64,000 bases of DNA from Lentisphaerae bacterium GWF2_50_93 (GCA_001804815.1 MHBI01000082.1:21356-85355); one strand, 5' to 3'. Counted from the first letter of the stretch, positions 53,106-62,819 are shown. Translations and numbers: made by a program. Notes: generated by a model not told the origin, from the letters alone.

Positions 53106-54017
53106 TCACCCTTTGCCAAGATGCGCCATCAGCTTTTCAACAGCCAGTTCCTTGGCTTTCGCTTCGACGTCCAGCGTGAAATTTCCTTTTAATTTCCGCC
53201 AGTATCCGGGGAAATCTTCAGGATCTATGTAGTCTGCATGGGATTTTTTATTTCTGCCGGACCATCCTTCTTTCGGTGATGAAATATGGAAATACGGCTC
53301 CCTGTCCAAACGTTTCCATGTACCCAGGCACAGTTCTGTCGCCTCCTTGATGGAAAGCCCGTCGGGATTGCACCTGTGGTGATGTACGTCATAGACCATC
53401 GGCAGCGAAAGCTCCAGGCACAATCCATGCAGGTCTGAAGGAGTGTACGAGACGTCATCATTCTCAAGGGACAGTTTTTTTCTCACGCTTTCCGGCAGCT
53501 TCCCGAAATTGTTCCTGAACCTTTCAATTGCATCCTTCTTACAGCCGTATCTTCCACCGAGATGGATGTTTATCAGTTCCGCACCCGTCAGCTCCGCAAG
53601 CACCCCATGGTAGCAAAGCTCCCTTGCGGAATTCGCAACGACTTCCTCCCTTGGTGACGAAAGAACGACAAACTGATCCGGGTGGAAGCTGAGCCTGATG
53701 TCATTCTTCGAGGCGAAACGTCCGGCATCACGGAGAACATCCCGGATCCTGACCGCATCAGGAAGCTCGTTTATCGCATATCCGACGTCAGGATGAGTAA
53801 AAACCGGGAACAGTCCGGACGACATCCTGAATGATTTTATCTTCAGCCTTTCAAGCACAAGAAGAGAAGCTTTGACATTTACAGCATTCGCGAGGCAGAT
53901 TGAGCTGAGTTTCTCAAGCCTCTTCCGGACAGGCAAAGCCTTCAGGGACGCAGCTGTTGTCGTCCTGAATTTGACGGGTTCATTGACGAAAAGACAGCAT
54001 AGGCCGAATCTTATCAT
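53106..54017 (-). CDS. uvsE: UV DNA damage endonuclease
   Basis: This 303-residue UvsE/UVDE nuclease nicks DNA 5' to UV photoproducts and some abasic sites, starting alternative excision repair. It has the TIM-barrel family blocks MIRFGLCCLF, SFRMSSGLFPVFTHPDVGY, RLSFHPDQFVVLSSP, INIHLGGRYGCKKDA, SLENDDVSYTPSDL, YDVHHHRCNPDG and KSHADYIDPEDF. The His, Asp and Glu metal ligands in these blocks (HPDQ, HLGG, ENDD, DVHHH, HADY) are all present. The gene stands alone on the minus strand between a hybrid kinase gene and a palindromic repeat. Confidence 0.93.
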   Translation of the reverse strand: MIRFGLCCLFVNEPVKFRTTTAASLKALPVRKRLEKLSSICLANAVNVKASLLVLERLKIKSFRMSSGLFPVFTHPDVGYAINELPDAVRIRDVLRDAGRFASKNDIRLSFHPDQFVVLSSPREEVVANSARELCYHGVLAELTGAELINIHLGGRYGCKKDAIERFRNNFGKLPESVRKKLSLENDDVSYTPSDLHGLCLELSLPMVYDVHHHRCNPDGLSIKEATELCLGTWKRLDREPYFHISSPKEGWSGRNKKSHADYIDPEDFPGYWRKLKGNFTLDVEAKAKELAVEKLMAHLGKG

Positions 54018-54053
54018 TCTGGCCCCCTGTCATACCGCATACGGGAATGGGAA

Positions 54054-56090
54054 TCAGTTCTTGACATACTTGTTGAGCAGTTTCACAAGCAACTCCCTTG
54101 TGACAGGCTTTGCTATATGGTCGTCCATTCCGGCTTCGAAGCACATCTCCTTGTCGCCGCGCATCGCATAGGCCGTCATTGCAATTATGGGAGTACGCGC
54201 CTTCTTCTCCTCTGCCTCCTTGCTGCGCATGTTCCTCGTTGCGGCAAAACCGTCCATGACGGGCATTTCACAGTCCATGAAGATCACGCTGTACGCACCA
54301 GTGGAGAACTTCTTGAAAGCTTCTTCTCCGTTTACCGCAGTATCTACGGAGACGCCCAGCTTGGACATCAGCTTGAGGGCGACATTCCTGTTGACAGGGT
54401 CATCCTCTGCCACGAGCACCTTGAGTCCGGCAAGTCCTCTTGTATCAGACGACTCGGCCTTTTTCTTGATTTCCTCCATGGCCTTTCCCGACTCGGCAAT
54501 TTCCATTGGCAGGCAGATTGTGAAGACGGTTCCCTTGTCCTTTTCGCTCTCAACTGATATTTTTCCGGACATCGCTTCGGTAAGATGCCTGCATACCGAA
54601 AGCCCGAGGCTGACAGATGCAAACTTCTTGGACTTGGAATACTCCTCATTTGTGAAATCAAATATTTCAGGAAGCTTCACGGCGGAAATTCCCAGGCCAG
54701 TGTCTGAAACCTTGAAGACCAGCTGGGCGGGCCTGGCATCCGGGGGCGTTGACAAAACGCTTATCTTCACTCCGCCCTTCTCGGTGAACACGATTGCGTT
54801 CTTCACCAGGACGGTCAGTATCTGCTTGATCCTCTCGGGATCTCCGACCAGGTACTTCGGAACATCATTGGATATTTCCAGCTCTATCCTGAGGTTTTTA
54901 TCAGACGCCTGCTTGTTCACCATCAGTACGACCTCTTCAGACGTCCCGCGGAGATCAAACGGAACCTTCTCTATTGCGACTCCTCCGGATTCAATGTTCG
55001 CGAAATCATCAATGTCGCCGATGAGTTCAACAAGGGAATTGCCCGATATCTCGATCGCCTTCACATAATTCCTCTGCTCGTCCGTCAGCTTCGTGTCCAG
55101 GAGGAGCTGGGTCATGCCGACAACTCCGTTTGCGGGATTCCTGAACTGGTGGCTCATGCTGTTGAGGTAGGCGGACTTGATCTGGCTGCTCATCTCGGCC
55201 TTTATTGCGAGCTCCTTGACCCTTTTTATCAGCTCTTTGATCTGTGCAACCATGGCAGCTGCGGAGAAGCCTATGAACCTGAACTCATCATATTTGAAAT
55301 CCTTATCCGCGAGCACTATGTCCTTCTTAAAACACTCCTTGAAATAATTGACGAGGAAGCCAATCTCCTTTTTCATGACGGAAGACACTGCTACTGAAAT
55401 GAATACTGCCGTGCCAGTGACAAGCAGCGCCAGCATGAGTATGAATAGTATTTCGAGCGTCAGATCTATCTTCAGCCTTCCGGTATTCTCTCCGAAAGCA
55501 TTTCTGACATCATCCTCGCGGATCTTTGAACATATTATCCATCCGAACTGTGGATAGGCCTGTCCATACACCCATGTCTGCAAGGGAACAGGGTTCATCG
55601 GATCAGGGCTGTCATAGCTTATGAATCTTCCAGCATTGAGAGCAGCTCCATTAAGGATCCAGGCAAGAACGTCATCACCCCCCGCTCCGATATCCTTTGA
55701 AAAATTCTTTCCGACAAGTTCCTGTTCTGGATGCATCAGCACGTTGCCCTTGTAATCCAGGATGAAAACATTGCCCGTCTTATTCCTGCCGAACTTAATA
55801 TCCTTCAATTTCTGAAGAATTGCCTTTTTCGTTCCATTGTCAGAGAGCTTGTCCTTGGAGAGCGCGTTGGTTTCGGAATCCAGGAATCTGACGGCTCCGT
55901 CGACTTCACTGGCTATCAACTGCCTGCAATAATGCACAAAGCTTTTGCGCAGGGTGTCGGATGTCTTGTTGAAATCGAAGATCTTCTCATACACGAAAAA
56001 AACAGTGAAGAAACCGCTTATCAAGAAAATCGTTGCCAGCCAGCTGACAATATTTACCCTTGAAATACTTTTAAAGTCAAACATCCTCAT
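54054..56090 (-). CDS. hybrid histidine kinase with sCache sensor and receiver
   Basis: This 678-residue sensor has helix 1 at about 13-33, an extracytoplasmic sCache-like domain (about 40-200, GNVFILDYKGNVLMHPEQE and WVYGQAYPQFGWIICSKI), helix 2 at about 212-236, a short linker, HisKA with H314 in NSMSHQFRNPANGVVGM, HATPase_c (about 420-540) and a receiver with D606 (FMDCEMPVMDGF). The G2 box reads SVSLGLSV in place of the usual GTGLGL. The H-box ER motif is QFR in place of EIR. It probably still signals. No separate response regulator is adjacent, so output may go through a phosphorelay. Confidence 0.88.
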   Translation of the reverse strand: MRMFDFKSISRVNIVSWLATIFLISGFFTVFFVYEKIFDFNKTSDTLRKSFVHYCRQLIASEVDGAVRFLDSETNALSKDKLSDNGTKKAILQKLKDIKFGRNKTGNVFILDYKGNVLMHPEQELVGKNFSKDIGAGGDDVLAWILNGAALNAGRFISYDSPDPMNPVPLQTWVYGQAYPQFGWIICSKIREDDVRNAFGENTGRLKIDLTLEILFILMLALLVTGTAVFISVAVSSVMKKEIGFLVNYFKECFKKDIVLADKDFKYDEFRFIGFSAAAMVAQIKELIKRVKELAIKAEMSSQIKSAYLNSMSHQFRNPANGVVGMTQLLLDTKLTDEQRNYVKAIEISGNSLVELIGDIDDFANIESGGVAIEKVPFDLRGTSEEVVLMVNKQASDKNLRIELEISNDVPKYLVGDPERIKQILTVLVKNAIVFTEKGGVKISVLSTPPDARPAQLVFKVSDTGLGISAVKLPEIFDFTNEEYSKSKKFASVSLGLSVCRHLTEAMSGKISVESEKDKGTVFTICLPMEIAESGKAMEEIKKKAESSDTRGLAGLKVLVAEDDPVNRNVALKLMSKLGVSVDTAVNGEEAFKKFSTGAYSVIFMDCEMPVMDGFAATRNMRSKEAEEKKARTPIIAMTAYAMRGDKEMCFEAGMDDHIAKPVTRELLVKLLNKYVKN

Positions 56091-56161
56091 CCTCCCTCAT
56101 TATAAAAATATGATACACTCCGGTGCCAATAGCAATCGCACCAGCAGTGTTTATGAAAAAT

Positions 56162-56800
56162 TTATTTTTTCTTGCCGCCGCCTGTGGTTGACAAATCAGG
56201 ATATGGATCCAGGCTCCTTTCAATCCTCCCCCTGTCATCAAGCGTCCAATATTCCGACACTCCCTGGCCGGTATCGCAATGGATATCAGTTATATACACA
56301 ATGTTGAACTTGTTGAAATGAGCCCTGTAATGCTTTTCAAAGAGGATTCGATCAGTTGTCTTTGCGTCTACAATGGCCTGGGTAACCGGACTGGGATTGC
56401 TTATGTCAAAATCATAATCATTGTTGCCGTGTCCGTTGTTATCATGTTTTTCAATATCCGTAGGACTCTGGTTTATATAGTAATCGGTACCGCCGCAGAG
56501 CTGCGACTGGGATGTGAGGGACGGTGTGTCAGTTGCGGGGCACACGAACACATCAAGCTTCCTGATGAAGGGATATGCGTCGGTAAAATCATCCAGCCAT
56601 CTCTTGGTATTGGGCATTTCATTGTTATAGTCGTGCATATAGCATTTGAAGCCGAGCGCTATCTGCCTCATGTCGTTCATGCAGACAATTTTATATGCAT
56701 GCTGCCTGGCCCTGGTAAAAGCAGGAAGTAGAATGGAGAAGAGCACGCCAAGAATTGCAATGACGACAAGCAGCTCGACAAATGTAAAATTCTTTCTCAT
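56162..56800 (-). CDS. prepilin-like (type II pseudopilin) protein
   Basis: This 212-residue protein begins MRKNFTFVELLVVIAILGVL, the prepilin signal and hydrophobic helix. Glu at position 5 of the mature protein is kept, but the usual Gly at -1 is Asn. It then has ARQHAYKIVCMNDMRQIALG, the segment typical of PVC prepilins, and a variable C-terminal domain with a DTPSLTSQSQLCGGTDYYIN region. It ends in GGKKK. Proteins of this type are numerous in Lentisphaerae and Planctomycetes, and most are thought to be exported by the type II or pilus machinery. No pilus genes are adjacent. Confidence 0.85.
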   Translation of the reverse strand: MRKNFTFVELLVVIAILGVLFSILLPAFTRARQHAYKIVCMNDMRQIALGFKCYMHDYNNEMPNTKRWLDDFTDAYPFIRKLDVFVCPATDTPSLTSQSQLCGGTDYYINQSPTDIEKHDNNGHGNNDYDFDISNPSPVTQAIVDAKTTDRILFEKHYRAHFNKFNIVYITDIHCDTGQGVSEYWTLDDRGRIERSLDPYPDLSTTGGGKKK

Positions 56801-56904
56801 CCTACGGCAGTTCCTTCGAATTTACGGAACATCAATTCAACCTATTATATTATCAACCCTCTACAATGTAAATTAGCATATTCCATGCCCGAAAACAGGA
56901 TTTT

Positions 56905-57714
56905 CTACATCTTAAAGAATAATTTATCGTATTGCCGCTTGATCTGCTCGACGTTTTCAGGGGTCACCAGGATGTATCTATTCTCGAAAACCTTCTCAGG
57001 CGAAGAGGGAAGTATAGTAGTTTTGGCCTTGAATCCTGGTATGTAATGTACCGACGCCACCACGTATTTTCCTTTTATGGCGGATTCAAGATATTTCGTG
57101 CTGCTGTTCAGAAGCGCAATTTTGGGCCTTTCATAGTCTTTCATACCCCAGACCCGCATCTTTTCAATATCCTTTGGTACGCCTATTATCGAGACGACAA
57201 CTTCACAATCACGGTGCTTGTTAAAGGCATAATCAAAATCCTCTGCAGTCATTATTTCCTCAATGTGCGGCGACTTACCCTTCTGGTAACGAGAAAGGTC
57301 GACAGCAATCTCCTCTATGGCTTCAAGCGTGATGCTGTCGCCAAATCCTTTGACGATACTGTCAACCAGCTCCTTCTGCCTGAAGTTCAACTCATAATCC
57401 GGCGGAACGATTATCATCGCCTTGCGGTCGGGATATTTTTCAGCCAGGTATTTGCCAAGCACAAACCCCTTGCAGAAATTGTATCTGGATTCAATCTGCA
57501 GCAACCTGTCGTTCGAATAGTTGCCGACAACATCGGTCCTGTAAAGGACTCCCAGCAGGCAGAAGGATATGACTGCGATAAGACCGAAAAGTGAAGCTAT
57601 CTTCACGCTCGTATCCATTGAATCAGAGCGGAAGACCTTGTAGACAAAAAAAAGCGCCCCGAGCATTACTGCCCCGATTAGCGTCAAGCTCCCATAATTG
57701 CTTAATGCGCTCAT
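56905..57714 (-). CDS. membrane protein of unknown function
   Basis: This 269-residue protein has helices at about 8-27 and 37-61, followed by a soluble alpha/beta domain (MIIVPPDYELNFRQKELVD, EVVVSIIGVPKDI, PKIALLNSSTKYLESAIKG, YVVASVHYIPGFK). The repeated beta-alpha units and the spacing of these strands are reminiscent of periplasmic binding protein folds, but no motif confirms this. It lies 27 bp downstream of the debranching-enzyme gene and may be co-transcribed with it. Function cannot be assigned. Confidence 0.55.
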   Translation of the reverse strand: MSALSNYGSLTLIGAVMLGALFFVYKVFRSDSMDTSVKIASLFGLIAVISFCLLGVLYRTDVVGNYSNDRLLQIESRYNFCKGFVLGKYLAEKYPDRKAMIIVPPDYELNFRQKELVDSIVKGFGDSITLEAIEEIAVDLSRYQKGKSPHIEEIMTAEDFDYAFNKHRDCEVVVSIIGVPKDIEKMRVWGMKDYERPKIALLNSSTKYLESAIKGKYVVASVHYIPGFKAKTTILPSSPEKVFENRYILVTPENVEQIKRQYDKLFFKM

Positions 57715-57741
57715 AGTAGACCTAATGTATAACCTATACTG

Positions 57742-60700
57742 TTAACGCAGCAATTTCCAGACCCTGTAAAGTTCGGTTACGCCCCATGCCTGCGCATCGC
57801 ATCCGCGCTGCCAGTGCGGTGAATCACCGTCAAGTATCTCCGGTATGTTGTGGACGCATCCGCTTTCAAGGAGGAGCTTTGAAGATGAGAGCAGGGCTTT
57901 GGCGGTTTTCCTGCCGGAATTGCCGAATGTCATGAAATAAGCTTCACAGTAGGACGGAAAAGTCCAGGTCCATGCAGTGCCATTGTGATATGCAGGCTTT
58001 CTTCTGGAGTCTTCATTGCCTTCATATCTCCCCCAGTATGGATTCACAGGATCATTTATGAGGCCCGCGTTAATTCCAAGAATTGGAAGCTGCCGGGTCA
58101 CCGGCCTGTCCGCCAGCGAGCGGATTGCACCGGGTACCAGCAAAGAGGATGTAGCAAGAAGGATGTTGTTGCGTAAACGGGCGTCGTCGACAAGCCCGAG
58201 TGTCAGTGCGAACAGCTGGTTCGGCCTCAGCGCGTCGCCTTTTTCAGCTTTTGAAGCAGGCTGTCCGCGTTCAGCGTGCAGGCAGTCGGCCAGCCATCTC
58301 TCATTTTCCAGATAGAAGAGTTCCATGAAGGACTTCTTGACCTTCTCAGCCAGCCTGGGCCATCTTTTGTCAGAACTGTTTTCGGCCAGGAATGAAAGGG
58401 CCGCAAACCAGAGCGCCTGTATCTCCACGGGATATCCTTCCCGGGGAGTACCTGCGGGATAATTCGTGTCCATCCAGGTGAAATGCGAAGGGCTGAAGAC
58501 CAGGCCTGAATCCGGGTCCGCCTTGATCCCGTTAGGGGTGCCTTCGATATATTTCCCAGCTATGTTTTCAAGAATCCCGATGAGCCTGCCCCTGCCCTCG
58601 ACGAACGTATCCAGAAAAGCCCTGCCGCCAGTGCTGCCGCAGAAATCCCTGCAGGCTGTAAAAAGCCAGAGCGGAGCATCGCTCGTATCCCTGTTGCCTG
58701 CATGTGCACCATGTATCATGTTGGGCAGAGTTCCATTCTCCTCGAATTTCGCGAAGAGAAGAAGTATTTCGGACACTTCGTCGATCTTGCCGGCCGATAT
58801 GAGCCCTCGCGCACAGATCAGAGTGTCCCTGCCCCAGTCGAGAAACCACGGATATCCTGCTATCACCGTCTTGAGCTTGTCCCTCCTCACTATGAAATGA
58901 TCCATGGCCGACAGGAGCACCTTGTCAAAGGCAGTTTCAGCAGGCTCTTCACTGGCAGCGCCCGGTTTCAGGGCGATCTTCTTGTTCTCCCACGGCGTCA
59001 GCACCTGGCCTATGATCTGGTCGGACTCTCCGCCGGCAAGCATTATTTCAAAATATCCAGGGCTGAAAAGATCGCTGAAAGGCTCCAGCCCCCTGGACGC
59101 CTCGCCTTCATTGTATACAGAATACTGCCACTCGGGCTCACGCAGGAACTTCCCCTTGTATGCTGTTATCACAAGACTTCTCTGTCCGCCGGGCGAGAAA
59201 GTCATGGATCGGCTTGCAGCCTCGACAGATTTAGGGAACTGCTGCTCCGCGCCGTACATCGCCTTCGTCTCCTGATGGAAGTTCCTGTCCTCGATATCGG
59301 GCCGTATGATTATCTTGACAGGCATGTCGTCCGGAAGGTATTCCGTGTCGTTTTTCGCAACATGCCTAACAACATCCATCTTGACCGCATTCTCGTTTTT
59401 GAACATTGAAAGCGTCAGGCCAACATCGACAAACAGACCATTTCCCACAGGGATATGGAAGTTCCAGGTGCCGCTTCCTCCGCTGTTGAGAAGCATGAAG
59501 TTGTCTATGGTATCAAGCTCGAAAACCTCTTTTCTCCCATGGAAATCCACCCAGGCCCTGCAACGCCTCCACATTATATGCCTGTCCTCCGGGAAATCAG
59601 GGCTGAGGTTCGCCGCCAGGAAAGCATCATAACGGCTCCTGAGCTCGGACCATTTCAGAGACGGCCTCAGCATTGCGCCACGGCCGTTTGTCCCGAGGAA
59701 GACCATGTCGTTGGAACGTATGTCGTCATTGCTGAATAGCGATTTTATCTTCGTGTCATCCGGAGCCAGGAGAAGGAATTGGGATTCCTCCCTGAGCGAT
59801 TTCCTTTCAGCATATACCGAGAGCCTGATATTCAGCTTCGTGTGCTGTTTCGGCGGAGGCATCGGAGTGAAGAGCGCGAAATAGACGCCGTTGTCGTCCT
59901 TCAGGCTGAACCTCTGCCTTATTATCCTGTTCTTATCGGTGATCCTGGCATGGAACCTTACCTTGGATTTCATCAGTATATGGTGTCCCGGGGGAACCAT
60001 GACCATCCTCCTCATGTCAGAAGGCCAGTTCCAGACCACTACAGGTATCTCCCCGTCATCCTTGTAGAGGTTGCACATGAATTCATACGGTTCCTTCAGC
60101 AGCTGCAGCGAAAGCGCCAGGGGACTCTGCTCCAGCATTATGTTCGAACGGTTCTTCCAGCAGATGACATCCAGCGCGACGGCCTGCGCTGTCTGGCGGA
60201 GAATCTTGCCGGGCTTCCGGAACTCCTTTGTCTCGAAATTGGTTATCTGCTTGAGGTCGTCCATGTTTGAAGTGAGGCATAGCACCTGCCCCGGGGCGAG
60301 AAGAAGGGAATGGCTGCCTCCTGCCATCTCAGTCGGAATGAAATATTCCTCGCTGACGAGGTCGAGAAGAGATTTGCTTTCGAAAGGCACGTCCGCCACC
60401 TTCCATATGACATTAGACACCTTTTCACAGTCGAGATTTACAAGGATGAAAAGATTCCGCTCCCTGTTCTCGTCGCTTCTTATGAATGCCAGGGCATTTG
60501 GACTCCCTGAATCGAAGAACTTGATTTTTGCGAAATTATGAAAACCAGGATGGCAGAAAAGAATGGAATTCAGCCTGCGGATATGCGGTATCTGGTTCTC
60601 ACTGGCGCCCCAGTTCAGGGCGTTCGCCTCATGGACATCGACTTTCTCCGTGGCAAACCATTCAACGCCGTTTGTAAAACCGAAGGCCCCGTTGCTCGAG

Positions 60701-62013
60701 GTCAGCGCGCATAGGGCCGTCCGCATCTGGGCATAGGCCGGGGAAACCGCCGCGAGCCTGAGGTTGTCATGGGTTTCAGCGTAATGCACCATCAGCCCGT
60801 CGGAAAGGCTTATCTCATGGGCGTATGGGACATAACCTTCGATCTGATGCCTGCTGTAGTTCTGGAAAAGTTCGGAGTAGGCCCAGTTCATGTTCGACTT
60901 GTCAAGGAGATGTTTCGTCACGGCGGGATCGCCTCCGAGGCCTTCAAGGAGGAAAATGGTGTCCGGATACTCATTCCTGACCCGTGCAATGATGAACTCC
61001 CATGCGTCGGCCGGGATCATGTAGCCCGCATCGCATCTGAATCCGTCGACTCCCCTGGCGCACCATGTTATGAATATTTCCGCTATGTATTTCCACAGGT
61101 CCAGCCTGTTATGGTTCAATTCAGTGAGATCGCCCCATACCACCCCCCAGGCGCCCGGACTGTGTATCGAGCCGTCATGCTCCCTCACAAGCCATTCAGG
61201 ATGATCCTCATGGATCTTGGAGGCCCAGCCAGTGTGGTTTATCGCAATATCCACGAACAGCTTTCCATTCTTCCTGTGGATGGCATCGACAAGTTCGAGG
61301 AACTGGTCAAGAGGGGTCGCCTTCTTGTCGAATTCGGCCAGGGAAGGATCCACCGAGGTGAAGTCCAATGATGCGTACGGGCTTCCAAACCTGCCCATCC
61401 TCGCGAAGACCGTCGGCGTCGGATTTATCGGGAGCAGATGGATTATCCTGCACCTCATCCTGTCGATTATCACGTCCAGCTCCTTTATGAGGTTGCGGAA
61501 CGTGCCGGATGGCGGAATGACGGAATATCCTTCCGTATCAAGACGGAAGACAAAGGAATTTATCTCGTCGCCGGAGGTGGTCTTCTTGTTTTTGTTCTGC
61601 CCGAACTGTCTTACAAACGCGCAGTATATGCTGTTGGCGCAGCAGTACTCCGCCGGCTCGACATTTATGTGTATGTTGTTCCCGTCGGCCCATATGGGTT
61701 CGTCCGAACTTTCAGGCAGGAAAAACAGCTTGGCCTCAAAGTGCCCTACCTCAAGAAGAGCAATCTTGACAGAGTAGATATCCTCGTCGGACTTTGACAT
61801 GGGGACGTCATGCCAGTCCTGTCCGCTTCTCTGCCGCTTGGTTTCAACAGATTCGACTATCTCCTTGCGGCGGATGAATGCATTGCCCAGGTTAGTGCGG
61901 ATGAAAGCCTTGCCCTTGACGGGATTTTCAATCTTCAGTTCAAAAGCGGCGATATCCCCCCTGAAATAAAGGGAATGTTTTCCGGCTGACGGATTCTGTA
62001 TAAGCTTAATCAA
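57742..62013 (-). CDS. bifunctional glycogen debranching enzyme (GH13 plus GH133)
   Basis: This 1423-residue cytosolic protein has the two-activity layout of eukaryotic AGL. The N-terminal half has a beta-sandwich (about 1-120) and a GH13 barrel with VDIAINHTG (D255, H260), GVDGFRCDAGY (nucleophile D328), FLLEGLG (acid/base E357) and AETHDNLR (D416), so 4-alpha-glucanotransferase activity is plausible. The C-terminal half (about 1070-1420) has the GDE_C toroid: GYPWFLDWGRDTLICARGL, DTSDAPLWLF, TWMDTNYP, RPNQLFALTLG, GTAWTWTFPSYCEAYF. It would remodel glycogen branches. It is much larger than the typical bacterial GlgX or GDE. No glg genes are adjacent. Confidence 0.9.
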   Translation of the reverse strand: MIKLIQNPSAGKHSLYFRGDIAAFELKIENPVKGKAFIRTNLGNAFIRRKEIVESVETKRQRSGQDWHDVPMSKSDEDIYSVKIALLEVGHFEAKLFFLPESSDEPIWADGNNIHINVEPAEYCCANSIYCAFVRQFGQNKNKKTTSGDEINSFVFRLDTEGYSVIPPSGTFRNLIKELDVIIDRMRCRIIHLLPINPTPTVFARMGRFGSPYASLDFTSVDPSLAEFDKKATPLDQFLELVDAIHRKNGKLFVDIAINHTGWASKIHEDHPEWLVREHDGSIHSPGAWGVVWGDLTELNHNRLDLWKYIAEIFITWCARGVDGFRCDAGYMIPADAWEFIIARVRNEYPDTIFLLEGLGGDPAVTKHLLDKSNMNWAYSELFQNYSRHQIEGYVPYAHEISLSDGLMVHYAETHDNLRLAAVSPAYAQMRTALCALTSSNGAFGFTNGVEWFATEKVDVHEANALNWGASENQIPHIRRLNSILFCHPGFHNFAKIKFFDSGSPNALAFIRSDENRERNLFILVNLDCEKVSNVIWKVADVPFESKSLLDLVSEEYFIPTEMAGGSHSLLLAPGQVLCLTSNMDDLKQITNFETKEFRKPGKILRQTAQAVALDVICWKNRSNIMLEQSPLALSLQLLKEPYEFMCNLYKDDGEIPVVVWNWPSDMRRMVMVPPGHHILMKSKVRFHARITDKNRIIRQRFSLKDDNGVYFALFTPMPPPKQHTKLNIRLSVYAERKSLREESQFLLLAPDDTKIKSLFSNDDIRSNDMVFLGTNGRGAMLRPSLKWSELRSRYDAFLAANLSPDFPEDRHIMWRRCRAWVDFHGRKEVFELDTIDNFMLLNSGGSGTWNFHIPVGNGLFVDVGLTLSMFKNENAVKMDVVRHVAKNDTEYLPDDMPVKIIIRPDIEDRNFHQETKAMYGAEQQFPKSVEAASRSMTFSPGGQRSLVITAYKGKFLREPEWQYSVYNEGEASRGLEPFSDLFSPGYFEIMLAGGESDQIIGQVLTPWENKKIALKPGAASEEPAETAFDKVLLSAMDHFIVRRDKLKTVIAGYPWFLDWGRDTLICARGLISAGKIDEVSEILLLFAKFEENGTLPNMIHGAHAGNRDTSDAPLWLFTACRDFCGSTGGRAFLDTFVEGRGRLIGILENIAGKYIEGTPNGIKADPDSGLVFSPSHFTWMDTNYPAGTPREGYPVEIQALWFAALSFLAENSSDKRWPRLAEKVKKSFMELFYLENERWLADCLHAERGQPASKAEKGDALRPNQLFALTLGLVDDARLRNNILLATSSLLVPGAIRSLADRPVTRQLPILGINAGLINDPVNPYWGRYEGNEDSRRKPAYHNGTAWTWTFPSYCEAYFMTFGNSGRKTAKALLSSSKLLLESGCVHNIPEILDGDSPHWQRGCDAQAWGVTELYRVWKLLR

Positions 62014-62156
62014 TCAACATGTCCTCGTGAAAATATGAATTTATCACGGATAATTTAATACCTGCTTCAGGCAAACGCAACAGGGGTTTGGGCCTGATTT
62101 CCGAACTTCGCGATTCGCGGGTAACACGTCAGCTTCTATTGCATGCGATGAATTCA

Positions 62157-62213
62157 GGTAGGGCGCTCTCGCCGAGAGCGCCGCGGACGCCTCGGCGAGG
62201 CGTCCCTACCTTT
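62157..62213. repeat. GTAGGG-footed double GC hairpin
   Basis: It is built as GTAGG, hairpin GGCGCTCTCGCCGAGAGCGC, hairpin GACGCCTCGGCGAGGCGTC, then CCTAC. The stems differ completely from the GTACGGG type but the foot and spacing match. It lies between the debranching-enzyme gene start (62013) and the PPC gene; in this gap, 62298-62330 also carries AATCCATTAATCCAGTCATC, the leader-type repeat. Confidence 0.75.
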
Positions 62214-62336
62214 AGAAATAAAAACTGATGCACTACCTTCGCGGCAAGTACAAGGAAGCAATTTGAATTGTCCTTATTACCAGCATATGTTGCACCATTC
62301 CAACAATCCATTAATCCAGTCATCCATGGAGTCATT

Positions 62337-62780
62337 ATGAAATACAGCCAGGCTAAACCAGGAAGAATATTCGTGATCCGTCTTGAAGACGGGGAGATAC
62401 TGCATGAGTGTGTGGAAACATTCGCGGAAAACATGAAGATCAAATCAGCCGCGCTGATTGTACTCGGCGGCGCAGATAAGAACAGCAAACTGGTAGTCGG
62501 CCCTGCAAAAAGCCGGTCAAAGCCAATAGTTCCGATGGAAACACTGCTGGAAGACGCCCACGAGATATCCGGTGTAGGAACAATATTTCCAGATGCAAGA
62601 GGCAAGCCAATCCTCCACATGCATATTGCATCCGGAAGGAAGAAATCGACGATTACAGGATGTGTCCGGCGTGGCGTCAAAGTCTGGCATGTGATGGAAC
62701 TGGTCGTCTGGGAGCTTAAAGGTTCCTCAGCCCGGCGTCTCAAGGATCCCGCCACTGGATTCGAACTCCTGCAGCCTTAA
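62337..62780 (+). CDS. PPC/DUF296 domain protein
   Basis: This 147-residue single-domain protein is of the PPC (plants and prokaryotes conserved, DUF296) type. The family is trimeric and includes plant AT-hook proteins and bacterial members of unknown function. Diagnostic features are RIFVIRLEDGEILHECVETF, then KIKSAALIVLGGADK, GTIFPDARGKPILHMHIASG (the conserved His pair HMH) and WHVMELVVWEL. It has no AT hook. The start at 62337 is chosen because it begins at MKYSQAKPGRIF; an upstream Met at 62268 is in non-coding repeat. Confidence 0.85.
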   Translation: MKYSQAKPGRIFVIRLEDGEILHECVETFAENMKIKSAALIVLGGADKNSKLVVGPAKSRSKPIVPMETLLEDAHEISGVGTIFPDARGKPILHMHIASGRKKSTITGCVRRGVKVWHVMELVVWELKGSSARRLKDPATGFELLQP

Positions 62781-62819
62781 AATTCAAATTCCAAGCTTCA
62801 ATAAGAAGCAACATGCCTT

